From assembly GCA_002005505.1 (NCBI GenBank), contig KV908565.1, positions 175,001-210,000 on the forward strand: 35,000 nucleotides of DNA. Reading direction: 5' to 3'. The DNA is from Botryococcus braunii. Its lineage: Eukaryota > Chlorophyta > Trebouxiophyceae. The notes beneath the pieces are model-generated. The model saw only the letters and a program-made list of their open reading frames with translations, was not told the origin of the DNA and did no database searches. This document shows, piece after piece, positions 10,787-22,764 of the stretch. Position 1 is the first letter of the stretch. Each line of letters begins with the position of its first letter. The position numbers and the translations under genes were made by a program.

Positions 10787-11891
10787 TCAAAGTCGGGCGT
10801 ATCGGGCCTCCAGTTCCTGCAGTGCGGGAATGATCTGTTGGAATTGCGGGCGGTCGTTCGGGTCGTAGGCCATGCACTTGCTTGCAAGGTTGGCATATGC
10901 GGGATCGATGTCGGGCCCGAATGTAAGCTGCTCCCGCCGAAGCAAAACAGCCACAAGCACCTGCGCAAAGACAACACTGCGCTTCAACTCCACAATGCTA
11001 CGGAGCTTGCAATGCAACACTTGTTTTGCACACGGCATGGACTCGCCCGCTTTGCCTGTGAGTTCACGTGCAAAGGTGTTGCATGAAGGATGTATGGAGG
11101 CCATGTGCTATCTGTGGCAGGGAATCCACCGGGGTTTCCCATTCACGTGATCTAAGTATTTTGCGCCCCACAAATCCGCACGCAGGGGCTCCAGAGTCCA
11201 CCAGACGTCTTCAGCTCTCCGCGCAGGTTCTCAGTATGTGACCGTGGCTTGAAGGGCCCTTGTTACTTCTGCAGATTTCTGTCGGTCTCTCCTCAGGTGG
11301 GTCGTCAGACAGAGGCGGCTGCACACGGATCAGGGCTTGAGTTGGAGTGCTTTCCTCTCGCAAGCCCTTCCCTATGGACTAACGAAACAAGACGGTTTGA
11401 ACTGGGAGAAAGTCGGGACAGTTTCCAGGCCTGGCGTATCAAGATGAGCCCATCATGACAGCATGATCCGTTTTCCAAGGGGCAAAGCTAGTTCGTCAAA
11501 GGACAGACCCGCTCTAAAAGTCTGATTTTTCCTTGGGCTTCAAGTATGCCACATGAGTGGTGCTTCAACAACATAGGCCTTGGTGAAGCATACCTGTGGG
11601 TATAGCAGCTTCGCCCATGGGCGGGTGTGGGAGGCCAGCTCCCAGCAAACAACACCGAATGCGTACACATCTGTCTTCTGAGAACCCCAACAACACCCAT
11701 GTGTTCCCCCAAGTTGCTATAACCAGCAGTGCGCCCCTGCCCTATTCGAGGTCAGAAGCATATGGAGTTTCCTGTAAGCTCTTATATGCGTTTTGACAAC
11801 AAGATTGGCACCCAACCCTGGACCGCACACTCCCATGTGCGTGTGCGCTTACACTGACACATGCACACCCACGGGCACGCGCGCGCGCGCG

Positions 11892-11966
<75 letters not shown>

Positions 11967-14900
11967 GCAGCTACAGGAGTCAGCATTCCCAGGCCAGAAG
12001 CAGGAGGCCTACGAGGATGGCATTGCCGCACATTTGGATGAGGAAGGGCAGTGGGACACATGTACTTGCGAAGGGCAGTGGGGCACATGTACATAAAAAG
12101 GGGAGTGGGGCACATATTCATGAGAAGGCAGTGGGGCACGCCGGTACCCAGAGGCAACTTTGAAACAGTGCAAAGAGCTCAGGAGAAGGATATACTCACA
12201 CATGCCGTACAGTTCACAGAGCACATGAGAGAGGGTACAAGCGTACCTTGCTGTACATGCCATAGAGCACATGAGAGAGGGTATAAATGCACCTCGCTGT
12301 ACACTTCACCTTAGAAAGGGTACAAGCGCACCTCGCTTTACAGTTCACATGAGAGCGGGTAGACACGCCCCCCCCCTCGCTGTATAGTTCACAGAGCACA
12401 TGAGAACGGTATACCCCGTCCTTGCTGTACGTCCACAGAGCACATGAGAGAGGACAGACACGCACCGTGCTGTACAGCCACAGAGCTCATGAGAGAGGAT
12501 GCAAACGCAACTCGTTGTACATCCACAGAACACATGAGAGGGGGTACAACTGTACCTCAATGTACAGCCACAGAGCACATGAGAGAGGGTACAAGCGCAC
12601 CTCGCTGGCCATGCCGGTACCCATGAGCAGCTCGGGGGCGGTGTGGGTGACCTTCTTGCTGCACTTGGTTGTGTTGCTGGTGCAGCCGCGCAGCGTCTTG
12701 GCCAGGCTGGAGTCGATCAGTTTGGCCACAAAGTGCGAGGACCCCCGCCCCTCCGTGGCGGACAGCATCACGTTTGCAGCTGCGATGTCCTGCACTCCCT
12801 CGCATTCCGTCACTCTCCTTCATGCATTATGATTGCAATTCTAACCCTAACTTCATTTTCACGTTTGCAGCAGCGATATGGATGCCCCGTATCCTGTCAC
12901 ATTGCGTCACTCTCGTTCATGATCTTGATTTCAATTTAAAAGGGAATGTATGTGGGCCTCACATTGACAGGCATGCCTGCATCAGCTGCAGGTCCCAATA
13001 CGGAGGCTGTCGCCTCACTCACAACTATACCCCTGAGGTGCGTAATAAGCTTCAGGTACTCGGCATGGTCGGGCACTGAGAGGAGGGGCAACAGTGATGA
13101 GGGAGTTATTGGGGGCATCAGTAATGAGGGAGTTATTGTTTGCATCAGTTATGAGGGATGAAATGAAGAGCATCACTACTGAGGGAAGGGGCATCAGTAA
13201 TGAGGGAATTATTGGGGGCATCAGTAATGAGGGAGTTATTGGGGGCATCAGTAATGAGGGAGGAAATGAGGAGCACCAGTAATGAGGGGAGGGGCATCCG
13301 TAATGAAAGAGCAACTGTAGTGGAAGGAGTGACATTGTTTACATCATGAAACATAGCGGAATTGATCACGATGCTGGCGGACCATTCAAAGGCCTGGTTT
13401 GGGACATTTGCAATGAGGGAGGCGTCTCACCAAGTGCATGATGGGCTGTTTGCGTTGCAACTCGGGTGGTGACTATCCACAATGTCGGTTGCCCATTTCA
13501 CGGGCTTGTCACCCAATGCCATCAGCAATGAGGGCGTCTCACCAAGTGCAGTACGTGCAACCTGGGTAACGAGATAACTAGAAGGCCTCACCGAGTCTCC
13601 CGACCGAGTGCACAATGTGCAGCGTGGACAACGAGATAAGCAGGGAGACTCACGAAGTGTAGGGACGCGTAGCTTGGCCAACGACATGAGCAGGGAGACT
13701 CACGGATTCCAGTGCGCGTAGCTTAGCCAAGGAGATGAGCAGGGTGACTCAGCAAGTGCAGGAAGCGCAGCTTGGATGAGGAGATAAGCAGAGGGACTCA
13801 CCAAGTGGACAATCCCCTGACGGTGGAGGTCGTGGACCACCTGGGCTAGTTGGATGGCCACCCGGGTGATGGAGAGCATGTTTGTGGCCCCTTCGCCGCC
13901 CTCTCCCCCAATTCGGAACATGCCCCTCTCCAGAGCCCTCTGCAAACGTGAAACACCTCCTCGCCTTTCACCTTGCCGTGTTGCATTGGGACGGTTCGCG
14001 GGGTCACGGGTGGATGCAGGGATGGGTGGGGGTCATCAAGTCTGCAGTGGATGTGTTATCCACGCAGCTAGTGTCTCGGTGTGTCATATCTGCAGCCTGG
14101 ATACTATCTACTTGCAGGGAATCATCCCTGACCGACCGTAAGTGTGTTACAGCATCTGTCAACTATCAGTCTTGAGAATCATAGGCAAAAGCAGGTGCGT
14201 CATATCATCAGCTAATTACTAATTACTAATTACAGGTGCGTCATATCATCAGCTAATTACTAATTACTAATTACAGGTGCGTCATATCATCAGCTAATTA
14301 CCAGTACTGACTTTGAGAGCGTGCACATGAATCACATCATCGTAAATGTTAAGATCGTCGGTCCTGGAAAACACGCACAAACAGAAGTATGACACCGTCA
14401 GGTAACCATCACTTGTGACAACCATAGGAAGGAAGGGCATCCGGTTCCTATCAAGCTATCATCACTCCCTTAATCAGCCATGCAGGTTATGAGTTCTGGT
14501 ACCGCAGTCAGAGTTTCGGTACCACCGTCAGAGTTTTGGTACCGCAGACAGAGTTTTGGTACCGCAGTGGGGGACAGTACCAGCAGGGTGCCCCGGTTGC
14601 AGTACTCGTAAACCAGCCAGGCAGTCAGGGTCTGCTGCTCTGGAAGGCCATCCTCCACAGCCAGGACTTTGCCGGGCGAAGAGGACTTGGGGGTCGGAGC
14701 CAGGTGGTGCGCAAAGATCCTCACGAAGTTGGGGTTTGCTGATGCGGCCTGCGGTGCCCCGGGGGATGTGGTTCTTTCTTACAAGAGTGGGACAAAAAAT
14801 GACCGGCCCAAACATGCCAACGAAAGGAAACCATGTGTGTAATTCTTCTTTCTTTTGTAATTCCTTTCCTGCTCGAAAGCTAAACACGGACAACAAGCGG

Positions 14901-15698
14901 AAACCAAGTGTTGTGAGCGGCTGTAAGGTTTTCGGAAAAGGGCAATGAGTGGATTCGGAAACGGGCAATGAGTGGAAACGTGTATGGATACACATACACG
15001 CTTCTACAGGGGGATGAGGGTGGGAGAAGGGAAGGGGCGTGAGGGAATCACAGCTGCAGGAATGGCAGCTTGGGTAGGAGCAAGGAGTTCCTTCTGGGGT
15101 TGGGACGGTAATAGCTGTTGTTAAACGAGGAGATTGAGCACGGTGCCTGGCGTCCGTTTGCGTGAGAGTCCGTTCAAATACGCGACAAATTTGTGGCCAG
15201 TTTTGTGATACATTGTAACGGATTGACACCGGGGTGTGAGATGTGCATGATGGGAGAGGGAGGCAGCGCCTGAAAGGAAATGTGTTTGAGAAGTACGCAT
15301 GCTGAAGAGAGCTCAAAACATCAACACATTGATTACAGTACCTGCGTGTTACAAATCATTAAAAGCAGCATAGCTATATGAAAGACACAAGCAAAGGTCG
15401 CTCTGATGGCTGCCAATGTAGCACCAGTTACTTCACGCAGACATCCACGGAAGAAACAAACAAACAAAAAGAAAAACGGGGAAAGGAGCACCAAGGCGCA
15501 GTGCGGCTGTGTCAAACGCACTAGCACAAGTCAGGCTGCACTGCAGGAAAATGTAGGTGAGAACCTTGAAGGGAAAATTCGGCACCGTCATCAGCCAATG
15601 GTCGTACAGCCTTGTCAAGTCACAGACAGTTGCAGTCACTTACAGTTGCATTTGGGGTCAGTTACATCTTTAGCAAGCCCCTGGCTCCCAGCATTTAG

Positions 15699-15785
<87 letters not shown>

Positions 15786-15802
15786 GGAGAGAGGGAGAGA
15801 GG

Positions 15803-15897
<95 letters not shown>

Positions 15898-16390
15898 GAG
15901 GGTACGTGCGCGTGCGCGCGTATGTGTGTGTGCATGTGTGTGTGTGTGTGTGTGTGTGTGTGAGTGTGTGTGTGTGTGTGGTGTGTGTGTGTGTGTGTGT
16001 AACATTGTCTGTGCTTCGGAGGGCGCGTGCAATCGCACGCGCCGCATGCAAGCAGTACAGGAAAGGCGGGAAGGTGGAGAAGAGGCGCAGGAGGGCTCCT
16101 GCCAGCAGCAGCAGCAGCAGCAGGAGGAGAAGGAGGGGGAGGGGGAGGGGGAGGGGAGGGGGAGGGGGAGGAGGAGGGGGAGGGGGAGGGGGCACACCTG
16201 GAGTGCAGCGATGCGAGCGAGGCCCTGCTGCACATTTTCCAAGCGGAGGCCCGTCATCACCTTCACCGCCACTGTGTGGCCCATGTAGGTTCCGCGGTAC
16301 ACCCTCCCGTGGGCGCCCTTCCCCAGCAGGGGCCCGAGCTGAAGCCCTTCCAAGCAGTGCATGTCCTGCCACTTGGAGGACTGCAGCATC
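10787..16390 (-). CDS. TKL-type protein kinase, six exons, degenerate HRD and DFG motifs
   Basis: Exons on the minus strand: 16390-16198, 14748-14581, 13939-13802, 12789-12601, 11677-11594 and 10960-10787 (TGA at 10789-10787). All five junctions are phase 0 and give about 311 residues, a complete kinase domain. Motifs in order: P-loop GKGAHGRVY (from 16323), VAVK lysine (16263-16261), hinge LVYEYCNRGTL, helix-E DLHRQGIVH, catalytic loop HLDIAAAN (split by intron 3), IDSS in the DFG position (12714-12706), TAPELL for APE (12639-12631), DVYAFGVVCWEL (11671 onward) and CMAYDPNDRP (C-lobe arginine, about 10852). Such kinases phosphorylate Ser/Thr or Tyr residues in signalling. The catalytic-loop Asp and Asn, the VAVK lysine and the first Asp of DFG are present. 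The HRD arginine and the Phe and Gly of DFG are lost, so activity may be weak or absent. The first exon may start at an acceptor (16391) or, if ATG 16389 is the start, be the true beginning. An upstream exon at 17278-17461 may belong. Confidence 0.87.
10961..11593 (-). other. Kinase intron 5
   Basis: The donor is CCACAG|GTATGCTTC and the acceptor TTTGCGCAG|GTGC. Unlike the other kinase introns it holds no obvious tandem repeat. I see no other gene in it. Confidence 0.75.
11876..11963. repeat. (GC)n-(AC)n compound microsatellite, kinase intron 4
   Basis: A GC run (11876-11899) passes directly into an AC run (11900-11963), giving TG then CG on the sense strand. It lies about 200 bases before the intron's acceptor. 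Confidence 0.95.
12043..12141. repeat. 27-28 bp tandem repeat, about four copies, kinase intron 4
   Basis: The core AAGGGCAGTGGGGCACATGTAC is repeated with drift and ends next to a GCCGGTACCC copy that also occurs in exon 4 (12612-12622). Confidence 0.85.
12198..12609. repeat. ~45-bp minisatellite that includes the exon 4 splice donor, kinase intron 4
   Basis: About nine diverged units share CACATGAGAGAGGGTACAAG, CGCACCTCGCTG and TACA..CACAGAG. The last unit merges with exon 4, where CGCACCTCGCTGG is the reverse complement of CCAGCGAG|GTGCG, the functional donor. Units near 12290 and 12328 keep a donor-like GAGGTGC on the sense strand. Confidence 0.9.
12855..12942 (-). pseudogene. Decayed copy of the exon 4 acceptor and catalytic-loop start
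   Basis: ACGTTTGCAGC(A/T)GCGAT and the following GTCAC.TT.CG(T)CACTCT.(G/C)TTCAT segment of 12768-12825 recur at 12859-12920 inside intron 3. On the sense strand the copy reads ATCGCTGCTGCAAACGTG, a relic of the IAAANV codons, followed by no open exon. It looks like a diverged tandem duplication of the intron-exon border. Confidence 0.7.
13085..13312. repeat. 27-bp tandem repeat, about eight units, kinase intron 3
   Basis: The unit GGGAGTTATTGGGGGCATCAGTAATGA is clearest at 13103-13260; other units are shortened or changed. Confidence 0.9.
13425..13812. repeat. ~57-bp minisatellite that includes the exon 3 splice donor, kinase intron 3
   Basis: Units share GAGATAAGCAGGGAGACTCAC(C)AAGTG followed by a GCGTAGCTTGGCCAAC-type half. 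The unit next to exon 3 contains ACTCACCAAGTG, the reverse complement of CACTTG|GTGAGT, the functional donor (exon end 13802). Several other units keep CTCACCAAGTG. Confidence 0.88.
14192..14302. repeat. 41-bp tandem repeat, about 2.7 copies, kinase intron 2
   Basis: Copies starting CAGGTGCGTCATATCATCAG at 14192, 14233 and 14274 are near identical. Each ends with the triplicated TAATTAC. Confidence 0.95.
14489..14580. repeat. ~20-bp tandem repeat abutting the exon 2 donor, kinase intron 2
   Basis: Four units of GAGTTTTGGTACCGCAGTCA run up to within about ten bases of the donor (exon end 14581; sense GTACTGTCCC). Confidence 0.88.
15702..16000. repeat. (GA)n then (TG)n microsatellites, kinase intron 1
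   Basis: About 190 bases of GA with a few GGGA interruptions (15702-15893) are followed by GTGCGCGTGCGCGCG and about 80 bases of TG. Long open frames here are repeat artefacts. Confidence 0.96.
16103..16195. repeat. CAG run and G-rich (GGGGGA)n tract abutting the exon 1 donor, kinase intron 1
   Basis: (CAG)6-like DNA leads into GGGGGA repeats that end three bases from the donor region (sense GTGTGCCCCC, exon end 16198). The G-rich strand is the template strand of the kinase gene and has many runs of four or five G, so it could form quadruplexes. Confidence 0.92.
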
Positions 16391-16724
16391 CTGTGTCAAA
16401 GCCCCTCCCCTCCGTTCTATAACACGCATCAGACAGTTGAGCTTTGCACAGCTCGGACCAGCCTCCTCCATCTCCGCTTCCCACCATTCCCCCATTGCAA
16501 CACCATTCCTCCATTCCACTACTGCAGTATTTCTGAACACGAGCACTTCAAAGAACTTAATCCTGCATCTAATTGAGTCCGCGACAGGGGGTCTTTGATT
16601 AACTTTTGGACGGAATCAAGACACTTTTCATCAATCTGCAGCGGTGGCTTTGAGATGAGAGCGGCTTGTTCTTTCTGTTCTTAAAACCAGCATGCTCGTG
16701 GCGTGGTGCATGCGTGTGCGCGCA
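16391..16724. other. Region upstream of kinase exon 1
   Basis: No promoter motif or exon could be supported. It is either the 5' untranslated region with promoter or an intron leading to the 17278-17461 candidate. Confidence 0.4.
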
Positions 16725-16737
16725 CACACCCACACAG

Positions 16738-16822
<85 letters not shown>

Positions 16823-16873
16823 TATGTGTGTGCATGCGCGCGCGCGTGCGTGCATGCGTTCGTGCGCGCGCGT

Positions 16874-16954
<81 letters not shown>

Positions 16955-16980
16955 TGCACGCGCGCGCGCCTGTGTGTGTG
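16725..16980. repeat. Mirror (CA)n-(TG)n microsatellite
   Basis: (CA)n at 16737-16766 meets (TG)n at 16768-16819 through CATG, forming a long inverted repeat. After a CGCGCG-rich spacer a second (TG)n run lies at 16875-16951. Confidence 0.95.
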
Positions 16981-17277
16981 TTGGAGGAATTGTAAGGGTA
17001 GTAGGGGTTGTAAGGATACTCAGTGGGGTATGCTGGGCCCCCAAGCCCAAACCCCCCGCAAACACAAGCAAGAACAGTAGACACAAAGCACGCCCAAATC
17101 ATCTTCGGAAATCTCTGCCATGCCAAAGTCCATCAGAACCCTTTAACCTTTACAATGCTTATCACACAGGCTTGCTGAAGATGAACTTTTGTATTGTATG
17201 GCAATCGCTGGTGGGGCTCTTGCACCGTCTACCGACTCTGCCACATGCGTTACACCACTGAAAGGTACAAGTGTACT

Positions 17278-17461
17278 GCCTAGCAACAGCATTGCGGGCC
17301 AGAAGACGGCCTGTGACGGTGGCGGGGGGCCCAGCGTACCGCATAGCAGCAGCCTCCCAGTCAGCGGAACTGCGGGAGCTTGATAGGGCTCCCTTGTAGA
17401 AGTCCCGCGGGTCTCCCAGGTCCTCCATCCGAACAGGTCGGGACCAATCAGATCCCTGTCC
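17278..17461 (-). CDS. Possible additional upstream exon, unknown product
   Basis: A minus-strand segment reading GQGSDWSRPVRMEDLGDPRD and continuing through SSADWEAAAMRYAGPP has the composition of a real protein. It follows an acceptor-like AATGCAG at 17462. Its donor is uncertain (candidates near 17270-17275 or slightly beyond), and none gives a clean phase match to kinase exon 1. It could be an N-terminal exon of the kinase, which starts 0.9 kb further on, or a separate gene. No domain is recognised. A second frame is also open through this segment, which lowers confidence. Confidence 0.3.
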
Positions 17462-17469
17462 CTGCATTA

Positions 17470-18162
17470 CAAACTCTGGAATTTACGACCACAAAAGCGC
17501 GAGGTTTACGACTTTTGCACACGTGCAGTGCAAAGGCTCTCCTCATGCACTGTGTTGCATTTTTGCAAGCTTCCGAACACATGTCACAAGGAGGCTCCTG
17601 TAAAGATGGCGGGTCACAGTGCACTTACTACACTGCCACAACCCAAGTTGGTCCTACCCTCCCCATCTGCTCCCCGTTCCCCAAAGTCTCCCAGTTCCCC
17701 AAGCTTCTGATGGAAAGCACTTACGGGTTTGTCTTGAAAGCCCAAAGTGTCTTTCAAGCGGGGAGGTCCTCAAGGAAAGGCCTCCTGGGAGACTCGTCAT
17801 CTTCTCCCTGGGAAGCAAGGAGCTTCCAAGGCGTTGACACCGAAATTGGTGGGATAAAAGGGTAGGCTCACCATCGATTTATTGCCGCAGATTTGGAGGA
17901 GTGTCTGCAAAGTATCTGTGCTACCGAAATCCATGCCTGCTGTTCAGCAAACAGAACATCAAATCAGGCACTCCAGTCCACAGCCCTCGGCAGAGTTCAT
18001 TAGTGGGGCAGTACTGACGGTTTTGGCTTCACCACATATTTTTTGAAAGATCTACACTGTGACTATAACCATCACACACACCTTACTCGGGGGCAACCTC
18101 CGCCCCCACACCCACGCTCACATCCCCACGCTCATGCCCCCCTCCCCATGCGTGCCCACGTG
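17470..18162. other. Spacer or 5' part of the kinase gene
   Basis: Two short minus-strand segments have good splice borders (17936-17872 before GTGAGC; 17807-17725 before GTAAGT). Their phases do not join with 17461, so I do not call them exons. Confidence 0.3.
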
Positions 18163-20479
<2,317 letters not shown>

Positions 20480-20494
20480 GGGGGGGGGGGGGGG
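20480..20494. repeat. G homopolymer (15)
   Basis: An uninterrupted G run, likely to be length-variable and error-prone in assembly. Confidence 0.95.
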
Positions 20495-22558
20495 AGGGTG
20501 GACAAAGGTTAATGACACGGGGTCAGATTGCCGGGAGTATTGGGGTAGGAGTTTAGGGCTCTCGCCCCCATGGTCCTTGTCCTAAGCCATCCATGGTTAC
20601 TCTGCTGCAAACAGCTATCGGCGCGCCCCAGCAGCTGACACGTAGTGACCGCGACAACTTTCCACTCGGCTTCTTTTGTTTTGCTTTTCAAGCTCTTGTC
20701 GGACCCGTGTCAGAGTCGCAACAACAGTGACTCAGCCCGCCCCACGCTCGGTGTCCTTGCTGTGTTGCAGCTTGCAGGAGGATGCTACTACCAAGCCCGC
20801 TCATGTGTGTGGCCACGTGTGCACATCATACGCTCATTGACTCCGCAAGGACGCAAATGCGGTGCAATCACGGCGGGAGAAGACGTACATCTACCCGACC
20901 CAAAGGGCGTGATGAGATGGAGGGCAAGAGCTGTTAGTAAACTGTACAATAAAGAGTGGATAATTGCATATTTGGGGAAAGTAGGAAAGTTGGAAAACGC
21001 GGGGAGGGGCTGGCTCCTTGGGGGCATGCATGATGCTGTACAGTGTAAAGTGTTCCACTACAGTGTAACGTGTTACACTCTGGAGAAGATCTTTTGCTTT
21101 CCCACTCGGTGCATCCCAAGAGTACTCTAGTGAAACCATGCTGCATTTACTTCCAAATTGGCCAGAGGATCATGAAGACACGGGCGGCAAGCTTGCTTGA
21201 TTTAAAATTAAGAGTGAAGCCTATTCTAACCGCATACCAAAAATACATCATGCTTGATTTGCCTTGAATTGGAAAAGCAGGTGAACTTGCTCTAGCGCAC
21301 ACATGTGGCGGGAGAAATGAAAGGGAACCTTTAATGTGCTACAATTGAACCAAGATGCCCCTCCCAAACAAAAGCTTCTCCCCTCTCAACCCCCTCACAA
21401 ATCCAACCTACTTTCTTCACAAGAGGATGAGGATGAGGAGGAGGAGGGGGAAGAGGAGGAGGGGGAGGAGGAGGAGAGGGCCGACGAATAATTCTTCGAA
21501 GAACAAGAAGAGGAGTGAGATGGCAATGTTGGAAGAGGAGCGAGTGTGGTATCTGCACGCCAGCAATGGCAGACTTACATGGCTATTAAATTATATATAG
21601 GGCCATATGGATGCATCTGGGCCGACCGGCACGTCCCTTCAGAGGAGACCACATCGACGCCTTGACCCGCCTTGCCTCTCTGCAGAGAGGCATCTGCATC
21701 CTACGTCGTGTACATGTGTCCACGCTAACAGCCGCAGCTCAAAACATGCTTAAGAAGCGTTTCCCGGCCGTGGGAAGCAAGCAAAACCGCGAGCACATGC
21801 GTGCGGGTATTCTTGAGCGATGACAAGCCCACTTTGAAATCAAAAGTGAAGCAGGTATATACATATCCTAACCCCAAGTTCTTTTGCCCCTGCCGTGAAA
21901 CGCAGGCTGGTTTTCGAGGCTTCAATTCTAACGTTAATTGAGCAATAATGTGGCATGCCAAGCAATTCAGGCGGAATGCAGTGCCCCACGTGGGGACCCC
22001 ACCTGCACGTGGGTCATGGTGGTCGGGGACGTCCAAGGTTGCTGAGCCTGGACTCTTTAAAACCTGGACTCTTTCAGACATGTCCATGGACTCTTTCGGA
22101 CGTCAATAGGCGGCGTCTATCAAACTGCGGGAATGCCTTGATTCTTTCCGCTGCGGCTCCTGAACATCATCCTGGAACACGGAGGACCCACTGCAGAAGC
22201 TGAACGCCCCAAGACAGATACGCACAGGATGTTCGGACTCGTCTACACATATGGTGAAGGCGACGTGTGCATAGCCATGCATGCAAAGCCCATATGGTAG
22301 CATGCAAAGCCCTATGAATGCGCATGCACCAATCTATGAGCAGACCGCAACCTGACAGGGCCGTGCGGACACCACATACATGGCTTTCGCTTATGTCCAC
22401 TTGTTTCTTAAAAGTTATAACCCAAGCCTCTTGGAATGTACTTTCAGGTGGTAGCTGCCTAGGTAGCTACCTATAGGCACGGGGAAGGCTCTACAGATGC
22501 TCTCTACGAAGGTACACCATGAAGTCCTCGTTAAGAACTAGATAAATTTATTTTAGAA
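20495..22558. other. Spacer with short repeats, no gene recognised
   Basis: It contains a 21-bp near-duplication with an internal 18-bp palindrome (21062-21079), a purine-rich (GAGGAGGAG)-like tract (21421-21482) and three GGACTCTTT repeats at 22048-22098. Open frames are short and without motifs. Confidence 0.4.
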
Positions 22559-22559
22559 T

Positions 22560-22591
22560 GTTATAACGTAGTAACGGTACTACGTTATAAC
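22560..22591. repeat. Perfect 14-bp inverted repeat with 4-base loop
   Basis: GTTATAACGTAGTA and its complement flank ACGG. Confidence 0.95.
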
Positions 22592-22734
22592 TTTAACGTT
22601 CAAGAAAACTCAAGCGAGTCCATTGCTATAGCAATATACAACTCTCTGGTCGAAGGCCCCCATCAACATGTGGCGGCTTCGAAAAGACCGATATAGTTCA
22701 CTTTTACCCTTTAAAATAAAGAGCTTCTGTCATG

Positions 22735-22764
22735 AAGGGGGCGCACTGATCAGTGCGCCCCCTT
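22735..22764. repeat. Perfect 30-bp palindrome
   Basis: Fifteen-base arms (AAGGGGGCGCACTGA) meet without a loop. The GC-rich stem in AT-rich surroundings would be a very stable hairpin. Confidence 0.95.

Noticed and set aside
12198..12609. CRISPR-like array of 45-bp repeats
   Set aside because: Units are contiguous and diverged with no unique spacers, and the context is a eukaryotic intron.
12841..12852. CTAACCCTAAC telomere-like sequence
   Set aside because: Fewer than two units; no array.
14528..15316. 262-codon minus-strand open frame
   Set aside because: It overlaps kinase exon 2 in a different frame and is otherwise intron; motifs support the other frame.
17725..17936. Two more minus-strand exons upstream of the kinase
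   Set aside because: Splice borders look good (GTAAGT, GTGAGC), but no frame joins both to the 17461 candidate without stops.
21421..21482. Acidic protein tail (Glu-rich frame)
   Set aside because: A simple purine tract with no gene structure around it.
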